From: Bradyrhizobium sp. YR681
Lineage (GTDB): Bacteria > Pseudomonadota > Alphaproteobacteria > Rhizobiales > Xanthobacteraceae
Length of the DNA: 51,695 nucleotides
Assembly (NCBI RefSeq): GCF_000282615.1
Contig: NZ_AKIY01000324.1
Coordinates: 1-51,695 of the forward strand
Reading direction: 5' to 3'
Within the stretch, counting starts at the first letter, position 1, and each line of letters opens with the position of its first letter. Both the position numbers and the translations under genes were made by a program. Below, piece after piece: positions 34,349-45,714 of this stretch. The notes under the pieces are model-generated. The model saw only the letters and a list, made by a program, of their open reading frames with translations. It was not told the origin of the DNA and ran no database searches.

Positions 34349-35742
34349 TTGGCCTGCTGCCGCGGCGCGCGGCGCTTCTTGGTCGACTGCGTCGGCACGT
34401 CGGCCGCCTCGTCCTTGAGCGCGCCGATCTTGCGCAAGGCCGCGTCCGCGGCGCGTTCGCCGCTTTCCCAGGCGCCGTCGACGGTGCCCCACAGCGTCTC
34501 GTGGGTGGCTTCGCCGGCGATGAACATGTTGCCGATCGGCTCGCTCAAGATCTTTCGCGAGAGCTGGCCGCCCGGCGCGGACGCCGACATCGCGCCCATC
34601 ACGAAGGGGGAGGCGTTCCAGCGCGTGGCGCTGGTCTTCTTCACGGTGGCTGCGGCCTCGCTGCCGAACAGTTTTGTGATCCACTCCTTTGCGAAGGCCG
34701 CCATCGCCGCCTCGCCCTGCTCGGAGAGGTCGCGGCCGAAGGAGCCGCCGACGTCGATCGAGCACAGCGAGGAGCCCCCGATATTGGCGTACATCAGTGC
34801 CGTTCGCGTCGAATTGCTCTGCTCGATCAGGATGTCGTCGCGCGACAGGCCGAGCGGATTGCCCGGCAGTTGCAGCACGATGTGGTCGTAGCTGCCGAGG
34901 GTGAGCTTTGACGCCGCGTCCAACGTGCGCTTGGGGATGTCGGGCCCGAACTTGATCGCGCCAGACGTCAGCACATTGGTCGAAACCGTGACGATGGCGG
35001 CGCGCGCGGCGATCTTGCCGGATTGTGTTTCGACGCTGACGTCGCGGTTGCTCCAGGTGATGCGGCTCGCCGGCGTCGACAGCGCGGTCGGCACCTGCTC
35101 GCCGAGCTTGCCGATCAGCGTACCCAGGCCCTGACGGCAGGCGATCGCGGCATTGCGATCCTGCGCGCGCGCCTTGTCGATCGCGGAAAGCTCCTTCAAA
35201 TCCTTGCCGGCAAAGCCAGCGCCCAGCATGAACTCGGCCGCGCTCGCCCAATCGCCGAGATCCTTCGGCAGCACGGAGGCGCAGGCGGTATCGAGCTTGC
35301 CGCGCGCGGCCTCGTCGATGGCGCGGTTGGCACGCACCAGCGCCGCCAGAAATTCTTCGGTCTCTCCGGCACGCGCATTGCGGCGGCCGATCCGCATCTT
35401 CTGGCCCGACGGCGCCGGCAGCACGTCGAGTCCGCCGCTGCGCGCCAGCCGGATCATCGGATTGGTTTCGGGATTGTGCATCCAGCGCGCGCCGCGGTCG
35501 AACGGCACGTCGAAGGTCGTGCTGTCGGTGATGCAGCGGCCGCCCACTTGCGAGGCTGCTTCGACCACCACGACCTTGCGATTGGCCGCCATGACGCGCC
35601 GCGCCGCGGCGATTCCGGCAGCCCCCGCGCCGATCACGACGATGTCGACCTCGCGCGGCACGGGTGCGGCGGTCGCGCGCAGGACCGGCATCGCGGCAAG
35701 AACCGCCGGCGCGACAAGGAAACCGCGGCGCGTGATTGTCAT
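34345..35742 (-). CDS. Tat-exported flavin amine oxidase
   Basis: A 465-aa FAD-dependent monoamine oxidase-like enzyme. It has a twin-arginine signal (MTITRRGFLVAPAVLAAMP), then the FAD Rossmann motif VIGAGAAGIAAARRV and VVVVEAASQVGGRC (GG doublet). FDRGARWMH is an FAD-contact region. The C-terminal FAD region is MFIAGEATHETLWGTVDGAWESG. Placement in the periplasm is inferred from the RRGFL motif. The start at 35742 puts the Tat motif at residues 5-9; an upstream ATG at 35832 adds 30 unrelated residues. It presumably oxidises amines to aldehydes, with hydrogen peroxide and ammonia. It is divergent from the permuted-papain gene. Confidence 0.88.
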   Translation of the reverse strand: MTITRRGFLVAPAVLAAMPVLRATAAPVPREVDIVVIGAGAAGIAAARRVMAANRKVVVVEAASQVGGRCITDSTTFDVPFDRGARWMHNPETNPMIRLARSGGLDVLPAPSGQKMRIGRRNARAGETEEFLAALVRANRAIDEAARGKLDTACASVLPKDLGDWASAAEFMLGAGFAGKDLKELSAIDKARAQDRNAAIACRQGLGTLIGKLGEQVPTALSTPASRITWSNRDVSVETQSGKIAARAAIVTVSTNVLTSGAIKFGPDIPKRTLDAASKLTLGSYDHIVLQLPGNPLGLSRDDILIEQSNSTRTALMYANIGGSSLCSIDVGGSFGRDLSEQGEAAMAAFAKEWITKLFGSEAAATVKKTSATRWNASPFVMGAMSASAPGGQLSRKILSEPIGNMFIAGEATHETLWGTVDGAWESGERAADAALRKIGALKDEAADVPTQSTKKRRAPRQQAN

Positions 35743-35929
35743 GTCATGGTTTCCGGAGACTTGCGGCGAACGGGAACAGCCCGCGAACCTTGCCGCATCT
35801 GATGTTGCACGGCAACCATCATGGTGAATCAATCGTGCTTGATCTCACAGACTGATGAACCGAATGGCAATACGTTTCGACCATGATAGAGAAGGAAAAA
35901 AACGGCCAGAAAGGCCGGGGGAGCTCGAC

Positions 35930-36910
35930 ATGGGGACGGTCCTGGATTCAGTCGGCAAGTTGATTGCCGCGTACCTCTCGAAGGAGGTGCCGGGCTATGA
36001 GCCGTTCACGCCGAGCGACCCGGAGCATCTGCGCGGCGTCATCGAGCCCGGCGACGTGCTGCTGGTCGAGGGCAACAACCGCATCTCCGGCATCATCAAA
36101 TATCTGACGCAGTCGACCTGGTCGCATGCCGCGCTCTATGTCGGCCCGATCGAGGGCGCCGAAGAGCCCGACGGCGAGCCGCATGTGCTGATCGAGGCCA
36201 ATATCGGCGAGGGCGTCACCTCCGCGCCGCTGTCGAAATATTTTCCGTATCACACCCGCGTCTGCCGCCCGGTCGGGCTGTCCTATGAGGACCGCACCAC
36301 GGTCTGCCGCTATGCGATCAACCGCATCGGCTTCGGCTACGACACCAAGAACATCGTCGATTTGATGCGCTTCCTGTTTCCGCTGCCGATCCCGCAGCGT
36401 TGGCGGCGCCGCATGATCGCGATCGGGTCGGGCGATCCGACCAAGATCATCTGCTCGGCGCTGATCGCGCAGGCGTTCGACGCTGTGCGCTATCCGATCC
36501 TGCCCAAGATCACCAAGGCCGGCAGCCGCGCCGCGCGGCGCGAGATCCTGCACATCCGCGATTCCTCGCTCTACATGCCCCGCGACTTCGACATCTCGCC
36601 CTATTTCGAAGTGGTCAAACCCACCATCGTGCACGGCTTCGACTACACCGCGCTGCACTGGGCCGACAAGCAAAAGCCGCTCGAGGAGGTAGCGGGCTCA
36701 TTCGGGGTGTTTCCAGAAACGTTCAGTGCGCCGCCGCTCGTTCCTGAAGCGATTGACGAAGCGGCGCCGGATGAAGTTCCGGCTGAGCAAGTGATGAGGG
36801 AGGCGGCCGCGGAGATGAGCGTCGCCTTCTCCGAGCATTTCGTGCTGCTGAACGAACTCGCGACGTACCGTGAGCGACGCCGCACTGACGCCTGCGAGAT
36901 CGCGGCGTAG
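35930..36910 (+). CDS. YiiX/YebB-like permuted papain-fold hydrolase
   Basis: A 326-aa cytoplasmic protein. The segment IEPGDVLLVEGNNRISGIIKYLTQSTWSHAAL contains the catalytic His (SHAALYVG). Later IICSALIAQAFD supplies the Cys: the His-before-Cys order of the permuted NlpC/P60-like YiiX group. Such enzymes act as amidases or lipid/peptidoglycan hydrolases, but the exact role is unclear. The C-terminal 70 residues are acidic and Ala/Glu-rich. ATG 35930 has a GGGGGAG site six bases upstream and is preferred over ATG 35855. No signal peptide or membrane segment is obvious. Confidence 0.7.
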   Translation: MGTVLDSVGKLIAAYLSKEVPGYEPFTPSDPEHLRGVIEPGDVLLVEGNNRISGIIKYLTQSTWSHAALYVGPIEGAEEPDGEPHVLIEANIGEGVTSAPLSKYFPYHTRVCRPVGLSYEDRTTVCRYAINRIGFGYDTKNIVDLMRFLFPLPIPQRWRRRMIAIGSGDPTKIICSALIAQAFDAVRYPILPKITKAGSRAARREILHIRDSSLYMPRDFDISPYFEVVKPTIVHGFDYTALHWADKQKPLEEVAGSFGVFPETFSAPPLVPEAIDEAAPDEVPAEQVMREAAAEMSVAFSEHFVLLNELATYRERRRTDACEIAA

Positions 36911-36964
36911 CTGGCGCCCACGTCGTTCCGGCGAACGTCGGGAGCGAGATCGCTCCTCTCTTTC

Positions 36965-37056
36965 CACCGTCATTGCGAGCGCAGCGAAGCAATCCAGACT
37001 GCCACCGCGGCGGGATTCTGGATTGCTTCGTCGCTACGCTCCTCGCAATGACGGTG
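36965..37056. repeat. Intergenic palindromic repeat, family C (copy 1)
   Basis: It begins CACCGTCATTGCGAGCGCAG and ends with TCGCAATGACGGTG, so it is a long inverted repeat. GAAGCAATCCAG and CTGGATTGCTTCG form an inner stem. A related copy is at 45503-45592. Confidence 0.8.
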
Positions 37057-37061
37057 AGAAG

Positions 37062-37337
37062 CTACCTCTCCGCCCGCCCGATCACCGCCATCAGCTCCGC
37101 GATCTTTTCGCGCTGATCGGCCTTGTCGCCGCTCGCAATCGCGTGCTCGACGCAATGGGCGACGTGGTCCTTCAAGACCTCTTCCTCGACACGGCGCAGC
37201 GCGGCACGCACCGCCGAGATCTGCGTCACGATGTCGATGCAATAGCGGTCTTCCTCGACCATTTTCGACAGGCCGCGAACCTGGCCCTCGATCCGGCCGA
37301 GACGTTTTCCGACAGATGCCTTGATGTCCTTGCGCAT
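37062..37337 (-). CDS. csoR: CsoR-type copper-sensing repressor
   Basis: A 91-aa all-helical CsoR/FrmR/RcnR-family repressor. The Cu(I) site residues fall at C33, H58 and C62, with spacing of 25 and 4 residues, as in CsoR proper. Copper binding would release it from DNA. The N-terminal conserved block GRIEGQVRGLSKMVEEDRYC is typical. It is divergent from the copper P-type ATPase, and the space between holds a GGGTAT-type palindrome that fits a CsoR operator. It probably represses both itself and the ATPase. Confidence 0.92.
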   Translation of the reverse strand: MRKDIKASVGKRLGRIEGQVRGLSKMVEEDRYCIDIVTQISAVRAALRRVEEEVLKDHVAHCVEHAIASGDKADQREKIAELMAVIGRAER

Positions 37338-37346
37338 GGGGTCTAT

Positions 37347-37363
37347 ATACCCCTACCGGGTAT
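37347..37363. promoter_or_regulatory. CsoR-type operator between csoR and the copper ATPase
   Basis: ATACCC-CTACC-GGGTAT is a perfect palindrome, matching the family's G/C-run operator type. It lies 10-16 bases from the csoR start and about 40 before the ATPase start. Confidence 0.7.
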
Positions 37364-37400
37364 GGGTTGCAAGACCCGGGCACAAGGCCGGAGCATGGGA

Positions 37401-39848
<2,448 letters not shown>

Positions 39849-39863
39849 AGGGCCAGGATCTGC

Positions 39864-39948
39864 GTAGCCCGGATGGAGCGAAGCGTAATCCGGGGTCTGC
39901 TAACGTATCGGCACCGCCCCGGATTGCGCTACGCTCCATCCGGGCTAC
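39864..39948. repeat. Intergenic palindromic repeat, family D
   Basis: GTAGCCCGGATGGAGCGAAG at one end is complementary to GCTCCATCCGGGCTAC at the other, with inner arms AATCCGGGG/CCCCGGATT. It lies just after the ATPase gene and could end its transcript. Confidence 0.75.
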
Positions 39949-39987
39949 GGTTCAGCGGACATGAGCGGCACGCGCGGAGAGGACCTG

Positions 39988-40434
39988 ATGCAGCGGATCA
40001 CCATCACGATCGAGGACGACCTTCTGGCGGAGATCGATGCCGCAGCCGAGGCGCGCGGCTACCAGAACCGCTCCGAGATCATCCGCGACCTCGCGCGCGC
40101 CGGGCTTCAGCAATCCGCAGAGGACACAGCGCAGACCGGCCAATGCGTCGCCGGCCTGGTCTATGTCTACGACCACGCCGCGCGGGACCTCTCGAAGCGC
40201 CTGGTGCAGGAATTCCACGGCCATCACGACCTCGCGCTGGCGACGCTGCATGTCCATCTCGACGAGAACAACTGCATGGAGATGACGGCACTGAAGGGCT
40301 CGGCCGACGAGGTCAAGCATTTCGCCGACCACATCATCGCCGAACGCGGCGTGCGCTATGGCCGCGTGGTGATGATTCCGACGGGGGAAGGCAAGCCGGC
40401 GAAGGCGCGCAAGCACGGGCATCGGCATGAGTGA
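39988..40434 (+). CDS. nikR: Nickel-responsive regulator NikR
   Basis: A 148-aa ribbon-helix-helix repressor. N-terminal RHH: RITITIEDDLLAEID and NRSEIIRDLARAGL. The C-terminal ACT-like domain has FHGHHDLALATLHVHLDENNC, giving the nickel ligands H-x-H-x5-C plus an upstream His in the family spacing. The tail is His-rich (RKHGHRHE). It normally represses nickel uptake when Ni is plentiful. No nickel transporter is adjacent; the neighbour is the copper ATPase, so its targets lie elsewhere. ATG 39988 has GGAGAGGA upstream and is preferred over ATG 39961. Confidence 0.92.
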   Translation: MQRITITIEDDLLAEIDAAAEARGYQNRSEIIRDLARAGLQQSAEDTAQTGQCVAGLVYVYDHAARDLSKRLVQEFHGHHDLALATLHVHLDENNCMEMTALKGSADEVKHFADHIIAERGVRYGRVVMIPTGEGKPAKARKHGHRHE

Positions 40435-40438
40435 GCCC

Positions 40439-40560
40439 ACGCTCTCGTGCCCCCGCAGCGCAGCGCTTCTTCAGCGGTGCGCTGCAGAGCCGGGGCCCAT
40501 CTCACCGCTAGCGCAAGCTTCTGGCCCCGGCTCTGCGTCGCGTCTGGGACACGAGAGCGA
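40439..40560. repeat. Intergenic palindromic repeat, family E
   Basis: CGCTCTCGTGCCCC at the start is matched by GGGACACGAGAGCG at the end, with inner arms around CAGAGCCGGGGCC/GGCCCCGGCTCTG. Only one copy is seen in this window. Confidence 0.65.
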
Positions 40561-40577
40561 CATTTAGAGCTTCAGGA

Positions 40578-41525
40578 TCACGCCGCCTTCGCGGCACTCC
40601 CACCCGGCAACCCCGCCCGCGCCATGCCGCCATAGAGCTGCTCGTTCGGCATCTCCTCGCGCAGGATCTTCCGCACCGCGATCAGCTTCTCCAGGTCGAT
40701 ATCAGTTGCAAACCCCTTGCTCTCGCACAGGAACACAAGGTCCTCGAACACCACATTGCCGGTCGCGCCGGGCGCGAAGGGGCAGCCGCCGAGGCCGCCG
40801 AGCGAGCCGTCAAGAATGCGGACGCCTTCGTCGAGCGCGGCGGCGGCGTTGGCGATGCCCATGCCGCGGGTGTCGTGGAGATGGATGCAGATCGGCTTTG
40901 AGCCGGCGAGCTTCACCGCGGCGCGCGACAGTTCGCCCACCTGCTTCGGCCCGGCATAGCCGACGGTATCGGCGATCGCGACGAAATCGACACCGGCCTC
41001 GAGGCATCTGTCGACCAGCCGCAGCACCTCGGCGGGCTCGACCGCGCCTGTTATCGAGCAGCCCAGCGCCATCGAGATCGCGGCGTTCACCAGCGGCTTG
41101 TGGGCGCTGGCATCGCGCATCTCGCAGAGCCGCTTCACATTGGCAATCGCGGAATCGCGCGAGCGATGGGCATTGGCCTGGCTGTGTTCTTCCGTGGCCG
41201 AGACCACCGACGCGATCTCGCCAATGCCGGATTCCAGCGCTTCGTTGACGCCGCGCTCGTTGAGTGCAAGCGCAATGCCGTGGGCCCCGCGCAGGCGCGC
41301 CACGGTCCCGATGACATCACGGACGTCGACGAATTGCGGAAAGGTTTTTGCCGGCAGGAACGAGCCGACCTCGAAATGCCTGACGCCAGCGGCGTATTCC
41401 TCGCGCACCCAGCGCTGCTTGGCTTCGGTCGACGGAATCGTCTTCACGAGCTGAAGCCCGTCGCGCAGGCCGACCTCGCGCAGGCTGACGCGATCTGCGG
41501 GGTAAATCGTCTCGATCCGGCTCAT
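40578..41525 (-). CDS. Hydroxymethylglutaryl-CoA lyase
   Basis: Cleaves (S)-3-hydroxy-3-methylglutaryl-CoA to acetyl-CoA and acetoacetate. The 315-aa TIM-barrel protein has REVGLRDGLQ (early metal and base residues), ICIHLHDTRGMG with the divalent-metal His/Asp, and the lyase signature GLGGCPFAPGATGN with the mobile Cys. No signal or membrane segment is seen. It overlaps the CoA-transferase gene by four bases (ATGA), so the two are one operon. The pair suggests activation then cleavage of a branched dicarboxylic acid. The LysR gene is divergent. Confidence 0.93.
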   Translation of the reverse strand: MSRIETIYPADRVSLREVGLRDGLQLVKTIPSTEAKQRWVREEYAAGVRHFEVGSFLPAKTFPQFVDVRDVIGTVARLRGAHGIALALNERGVNEALESGIGEIASVVSATEEHSQANAHRSRDSAIANVKRLCEMRDASAHKPLVNAAISMALGCSITGAVEPAEVLRLVDRCLEAGVDFVAIADTVGYAGPKQVGELSRAAVKLAGSKPICIHLHDTRGMGIANAAAALDEGVRILDGSLGGLGGCPFAPGATGNVVFEDLVFLCESKGFATDIDLEKLIAVRKILREEMPNEQLYGGMARAGLPGGSAAKAA

Positions 41526-42700
41526 GCGCGCCTCCCAGCGGCTTTTGACGTGATGTCGTCGGTGTCATCGATCTCGGCGCGAACCGCTGATGTGTCGGCG
41601 CCGAGCGGCGCGACCTTCAGGCCTTCGCCAAAATGGCTGCCGTTCCATTCCAGCGGCAGCGTCGGCACATGGAACGGCTTGCCGTCGGCGGCAACGTTGG
41701 TAACGAGCCCGCCCGGCCGCAGCACATGCGGATCGGTGAGCAGGTCCTCGGGACGGTTGATCGGCGAGAAGCAGATGTTGAGCGCGTCGAGCCGTTGCGA
41801 CAGCTCCGCCACGTTCCACTTCCGGATGATCTCGGCCACGCGCGGAAGGATCCTCGGCCGCGCCAGGATGCGATCGGTCGTGGTCCGCAAGCTGGGATCA
41901 TCGAGAAGATCGGTCAGGCCGAACTCGCGGCAAAAGCTCTGCCAATGGCCCTCGGTCACGACGCCAATGAAAATGCGTCCATCGCCGGCGGCATCGAAGA
42001 TATCGTAGATCGGCCAGGCGTGCTCGCGCTCCGGCATCGAGCGCGGCTTGTTGCCGGTCATCTCGTATTCGACCATGTGCTGGGCGACCAGAAACAGGCA
42101 GTTCTCGAACAGGCCGATGCGGATGTCGGCGCCGTCGCGTTTGCCCCCGCGCTTCTGGTAGAGCGCGGCCAGGATCGCGATCACGCCGAACATGCCGCCC
42201 ATGATGTCGTTGGCGGAGGAGCCGACGCGCTGCGGCTTGTCCTTGGTGCCGGTCATGGCAGCGAGCCCCGACATCATCTGCACGACCTCGTCGAGCGCCG
42301 GGCGATGCTCATAGGGGCCGGACAGAAAGCCCTTGTGGCCGGCGATGATCAGATGCGGATGAAGGCGACGCAGTTCCTCGGCACCCAGTCCATGCTTCTC
42401 AAGCTGGCCGTCGCGAAAATTTTCGAGGAACACGTCGGCCGTCTCCAGCAGCCGGTGCATGGTGTCGCGATCCCCCGGCTTCTCGAAGTCCAGCACGACG
42501 CTGCGCTTGCCACGGTTGAACAGTGGAAAGAACGCCGTGCCCATGCCGCCGAGACTTCGCGTCTTGTCACCGGCAGGCGGCTCGACCTTGATCACCTCGG
42601 CACCGAGTTGCGCGAGAATCATGCCGCAGGTCGGGCCCATGACCATGTGCGTCATCTCGACGACCCGCACGCCTTCGAGCGGCAATCCGGTTTCGGTCAT
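41522..42700 (-). CDS. Class III (CaiB/BaiF) CoA-transferase
   Basis: A 392-aa family III CoA-transferase moving CoA between carboxylic acids through a glutaryl- or aspartyl-anhydride on an Asp. It begins with LEGVRVVEMTHMVMGPTCGMILAQLGAEVIKVE. A glycine-rich stretch follows, with SVVLDFEKPGDRD, ENFRDGQLEKHGLG and RPALDEVVQMMSGLAAMTG, where the Asp before EVV is the likely nucleophile. ATG 42700 has AGGAG upstream; an upstream ATG at 42748 is less likely. It is coupled to the HMG-CoA lyase, which suggests that HMG or a similar acid is the acceptor. Confidence 0.9.
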   Translation of the reverse strand: MTETGLPLEGVRVVEMTHMVMGPTCGMILAQLGAEVIKVEPPAGDKTRSLGGMGTAFFPLFNRGKRSVVLDFEKPGDRDTMHRLLETADVFLENFRDGQLEKHGLGAEELRRLHPHLIIAGHKGFLSGPYEHRPALDEVVQMMSGLAAMTGTKDKPQRVGSSANDIMGGMFGVIAILAALYQKRGGKRDGADIRIGLFENCLFLVAQHMVEYEMTGNKPRSMPEREHAWPIYDIFDAAGDGRIFIGVVTEGHWQSFCREFGLTDLLDDPSLRTTTDRILARPRILPRVAEIIRKWNVAELSQRLDALNICFSPINRPEDLLTDPHVLRPGGLVTNVAADGKPFHVPTLPLEWNGSHFGEGLKVAPLGADTSAVRAEIDDTDDITSKAAGRRA

Positions 42701-42759
42701 GGGCACTCCTGTTCGTTCGACTTCGAAGACTAGGCCTTCACAAGCCATCTGAAAAATAT

Positions 42760-42774
42760 AATCTGTCGAAGATT
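42760..42774. promoter_or_regulatory. Candidate LysR-type binding box
   Basis: AATC-TGTCGAA-GATT is a T-N11-A-type palindrome in the 104-bp region between the divergent LysR and CoA-transferase genes, the usual place for such a site. Confidence 0.5.
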
Positions 42775-42804
42775 ACCTTCGCAGTTCTAGAACGCTGGAC
42801 CAAC

Positions 42805-43737
42805 ATGGATTCGCGCCAGCTCCGCTATTTCATCGCCGTCTACGAGCAGCGGAACCTGTCGCGCGCGGCCGACCAGGTCAACGTCGCGCAATCCGCGCTC
42901 AGCCATCACATCTCGAACCTGGAGGCCGAGTTCGCAACGCCGCTGTTCGAGCGCAAGTCGCGCGGCATGGAGCCGACCGCGGCCGGCGAGCGGCTCTACG
43001 AGCACGCCCGCATCATCCTGCGCGCGATGGCGGAGGCCGAGACCGAAGTGCGCGAGGGCGCCCGCGTCATTGCCGGCGAAATCTCGATCGGCATGGCCAA
43101 TTCCGGCGTCAAGGCGATCGGCGTCGAGCTGATGCGCATCGTGCTGACCAAATATCCAAAACTCAAGCTGTCGCTCACCGAGAGCCTGTCCGGCGCGACG
43201 CTGATGCATCTGATGGTCTCCAATGTCGACCTCGCGCTGGTCTACAATCCGCCGTCGGAGAAGGAGCTGATCACGGAAGCCGTGCTTGAAGAGGAGATGT
43301 TCCTGGTCGGCATTCCAAAGCTGGTCGGCAAGGGCAGGACGCCGATTCGCTTCGAGGAGCTAAATCGGCTGCCGCTAATCCTGCTGCGCTACGGCCTCGG
43401 CCTGTCCTCGCGCGCGCTGCTGGACGATCCGGTGCTGCTCAAGCGGCTGGAAGGCGGTGCCATCCTGCACGCCAACTCGATCACCGGCATGACCGGCGCG
43501 CTGGTGGAAGGGCTCGGCTGCACCATTGCGACAAAGCTGTTCGCGCGGGAGGAACTCGCCGCCGGCCGCCTGATCGCGCGCAAGGTGATCGAGCCGAAGC
43601 TGACCCGCACGCTCTATCTCTGCCGCCTGCGCAACCGTCCGATGACCTATGCGATGGAGGAGATGCGGCGGCTGATGCTGGCGCTGATCGCCGAGCAGGT
43701 GCGGGGCGGCGGCTGGCAGGCGGAGCTGGCGGGGTAA
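42805..43737 (+). CDS. LysR-family transcriptional regulator
   Basis: A 310-aa LTTR. The N-terminal winged HTH reads RYFIAVYEQRNLSRAADQVNVAQSALSHHI, with the recognition helix at QSALSHHISNLE. The rest is a periplasmic-binding-like co-inducer domain (GEISIGMANSG, VDLALVYNPPSE). It belongs to the CbbR/NAC-like branch by layout, but the inducer is unknown. It is divergent from the CoA-transferase/HMG-CoA lyase operon and probably activates it. Confidence 0.9.
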   Translation: MDSRQLRYFIAVYEQRNLSRAADQVNVAQSALSHHISNLEAEFATPLFERKSRGMEPTAAGERLYEHARIILRAMAEAETEVREGARVIAGEISIGMANSGVKAIGVELMRIVLTKYPKLKLSLTESLSGATLMHLMVSNVDLALVYNPPSEKELITEAVLEEEMFLVGIPKLVGKGRTPIRFEELNRLPLILLRYGLGLSSRALLDDPVLLKRLEGGAILHANSITGMTGALVEGLGCTIATKLFAREELAAGRLIARKVIEPKLTRTLYLCRLRNRPMTYAMEEMRRLMLALIAEQVRGGGWQAELAG

Positions 43738-43760
43738 CGCTTCCACAGCGGCGGTGCGCT

Positions 43761-43880
43761 CCCTCTCCCGCTTGCGGGAGAGGGTTGGGGTGAGGGTTCT
43801 CTCCGCATCGGGATTGTCCCATTGCGGAGAGAACCCTCACCCGGCGCTGTGCGCCGACCTCTCCCGCAAGCGGGAGAGGT
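43761..43880. repeat. Intergenic palindromic repeat, family A (copy 3)
   Basis: CCCTCTCCCGCTTGCGGGAG and CTCTCCCGCAAGCGGGAGAG arms flank a GGGTGAGGGTTCT/AGAACCCTCACCC inner stem. It occupies most of the gap between the LysR and MFS genes; the remainder (to 44073) shows no gene. Confidence 0.8.
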
Positions 43881-44073
43881 GACCGAGTTCGCTGGCCGGC
43901 TGTCCTGCCTCTCATCAGCTTCGTTCGAAAATCTCGAACGCTTCCATCGATATGTTCTTCTGGATTTCCGGCGTCGGCCGGCCAACATGGCGCGATCCGG
44001 CAGAGTTCACGACACACCACAGAGATGAGCCGCCGGCAAACGCGCGCGACCCGCGCGCCACGGGGAGGACATC

Positions 44074-45489
44074 ATGAGCGTTGTCGGCATCGACACAGGC
44101 TTTGAGCTCGGCACAGCGCCATCCGTCCCCGACGAGATCTCGCGGCGGCTCGAGGCGATGCCGGGGACGGCCCATGTCTGGCGCCTCGTCATCCTGCTCT
44201 CGCTTGGCGGCTGCTTCGAGATCTACGATCTGTTCCTGACCGGCTATATCGCACCGGGGCTGAGCCGCAGCGGATTGCTCTCCACGACGACAACGGCTTT
44301 CTTCGGCTTCTCCGGTATCGGCGCCTTCGTCGCCGCGACCTTTGCCGGCCTGTTCGTCGGCACCTTTTTCCTCGGCTTCCTCGCCGACCGCTTCGGCCGC
44401 CGCGCGATCTTCACTTACGCCCTGCTCGGCTACACCGCGGCGTCCGTGATCATGGCCTGCCAGACGTCTTCGGAAGGCCTTTTGTTCTGGCGCTTCCTTG
44501 CCGGCATCGGCATCGGCGTCGAGGTCATCACCATCGACGCCTACATCACTGAGCTGGTGCCGAGCCGGATGCGCGGACGCGCCTTCGCGGTGAACCAATC
44601 GATCATGTTCGTGGCCGTGCCCGTCGTCGCCTTCCTCGCCTGGTGGCTGGTGCCGCTGTCGCCTTATGGAGTCGAAGGCTGGCGCTGGGTGGTGTTGATC
44701 GGTGCTGCCGCCAGCATGATCATCTGGGTGCTCAGGCTGTTCCTGCCCGAGAGCCCGCTTTGGCTGGCGCGCCACGGCCGCAACGAGGAGGCGCTTCGCA
44801 TCCTCGGCACGCTGGAAGCCGCCAGCGGTGTCGCCGGCTCACGGCCCGTGATCCCGTCCGCGCAGCAGGCAACACGGCCCGTCGCGCGCGTCAGCTTCGC
44901 CGATCTGTTCCGGCAGCCTTATCTTTCGCTCGTCGTCCTGTTCATGGTGTTCAACCTGTGCCAGGCCTTCGGCTTCTACGGCTTTGCCAATTGGGTGCCG
45001 ACGCTGCTGGTCGAGAAAGGCATCACCGTCACCAAGAGCCTGCAATATTCCTTCATCGTCGCCTTCGCCTATCCGATCGCGCCGCTGCTTGCCGCGAGCT
45101 TTGCCGACAGATTCGAGCGTCGCTGGATCATCGCGGGCGCCTGCGTCGCCATCATCGTGTTCGGCGTGGCATTCGCGCAATTGACCGAGCCGGCGCTGCT
45201 GATCGTCTGCGGCGTGCTGCTGACGGCCTGCAACACCACGATGTCCTACGCCTATCACGCCTATCAGACCGAGGTGTTTCCGACGGAGATCCGGGCGCAG
45301 GCCTCCGGGCTCGTCTATTCGATGAGCCGGCTGAGTGCGACGTTTTCGGGCTTCATCGTCGCCTACATGCTGAAGGAGGCCGGCGTGACCGGCGTGTTCG
45401 GCCTGATCACCGCGGCGATGCTGATCGTGGTGATCGCGATGACGCTGTTCGGCCCGAACGTGCGGGGCAAGCCGCTGGATGCGGTGTAG
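44074..45489 (+). CDS. MFS transporter, organic-acid/aromatic-acid type
   Basis: A 471-aa twelve-helix permease. The helix 2-3 loop GFLADRFGRRAIFTY matches motif A. RFLAGIGIGVEVITIDAYITELVPSRMRGR and PESPLWLARHGRNEEAL are typical of the SP/AAHS branch that imports acids or sugars by proton symport. The later repeat ASFADRFERRW matches the second motif A. It lies downstream of the LysR gene (336-bp gap) on the same strand, so a role in uptake for the neighbouring CoA-transferase pathway is plausible. The substrate is not established. Confidence 0.88.
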   Translation: MSVVGIDTGFELGTAPSVPDEISRRLEAMPGTAHVWRLVILLSLGGCFEIYDLFLTGYIAPGLSRSGLLSTTTTAFFGFSGIGAFVAATFAGLFVGTFFLGFLADRFGRRAIFTYALLGYTAASVIMACQTSSEGLLFWRFLAGIGIGVEVITIDAYITELVPSRMRGRAFAVNQSIMFVAVPVVAFLAWWLVPLSPYGVEGWRWVVLIGAAASMIIWVLRLFLPESPLWLARHGRNEEALRILGTLEAASGVAGSRPVIPSAQQATRPVARVSFADLFRQPYLSLVVLFMVFNLCQAFGFYGFANWVPTLLVEKGITVTKSLQYSFIVAFAYPIAPLLAASFADRFERRWIIAGACVAIIVFGVAFAQLTEPALLIVCGVLLTACNTTMSYAYHAYQTEVFPTEIRAQASGLVYSMSRLSATFSGFIVAYMLKEAGVTGVFGLITAAMLIVVIAMTLFGPNVRGKPLDAV

Positions 45490-45502
45490 CGGAGGTCCTT
45501 CC

Positions 45503-45592
45503 CCGTCATTGCGAGGAGCTCTTGCGACCAAGCAACCCAGAATCTTTCCGCGGAGAGAGCCTGGATTGCTTCGCTACGCGCGAAATGACGGA
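45503..45592. repeat. Intergenic palindromic repeat, family C (copy 2)
   Basis: It starts CCGTCATTGCGAGGAGCTCT and ends CGCGCGAAATGACGG. Inner GCAACCCAG/CTGGATTGC pairing is as in 36965-37056, though degenerate. Confidence 0.75.
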
Positions 45593-45714
45593 GAGGAGGC
45601 ACCTTCATGAGCACCCCTCTCACCACATTTGCGGATACGGCCAGGCCAGCGTCCCTTGCCGAAGCGGCCCGGGGTGTCTACCTCTCGCGGGTGGTTTTCG
45701 TGAGAGGAACTCCG

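Noticed and set aside
36870..37394. N-terminal extension of the copper ATPase frame
   Set aside because: It reads through a palindromic repeat and the antisense csoR gene; the real start at 37401 has a Shine-Dalgarno.
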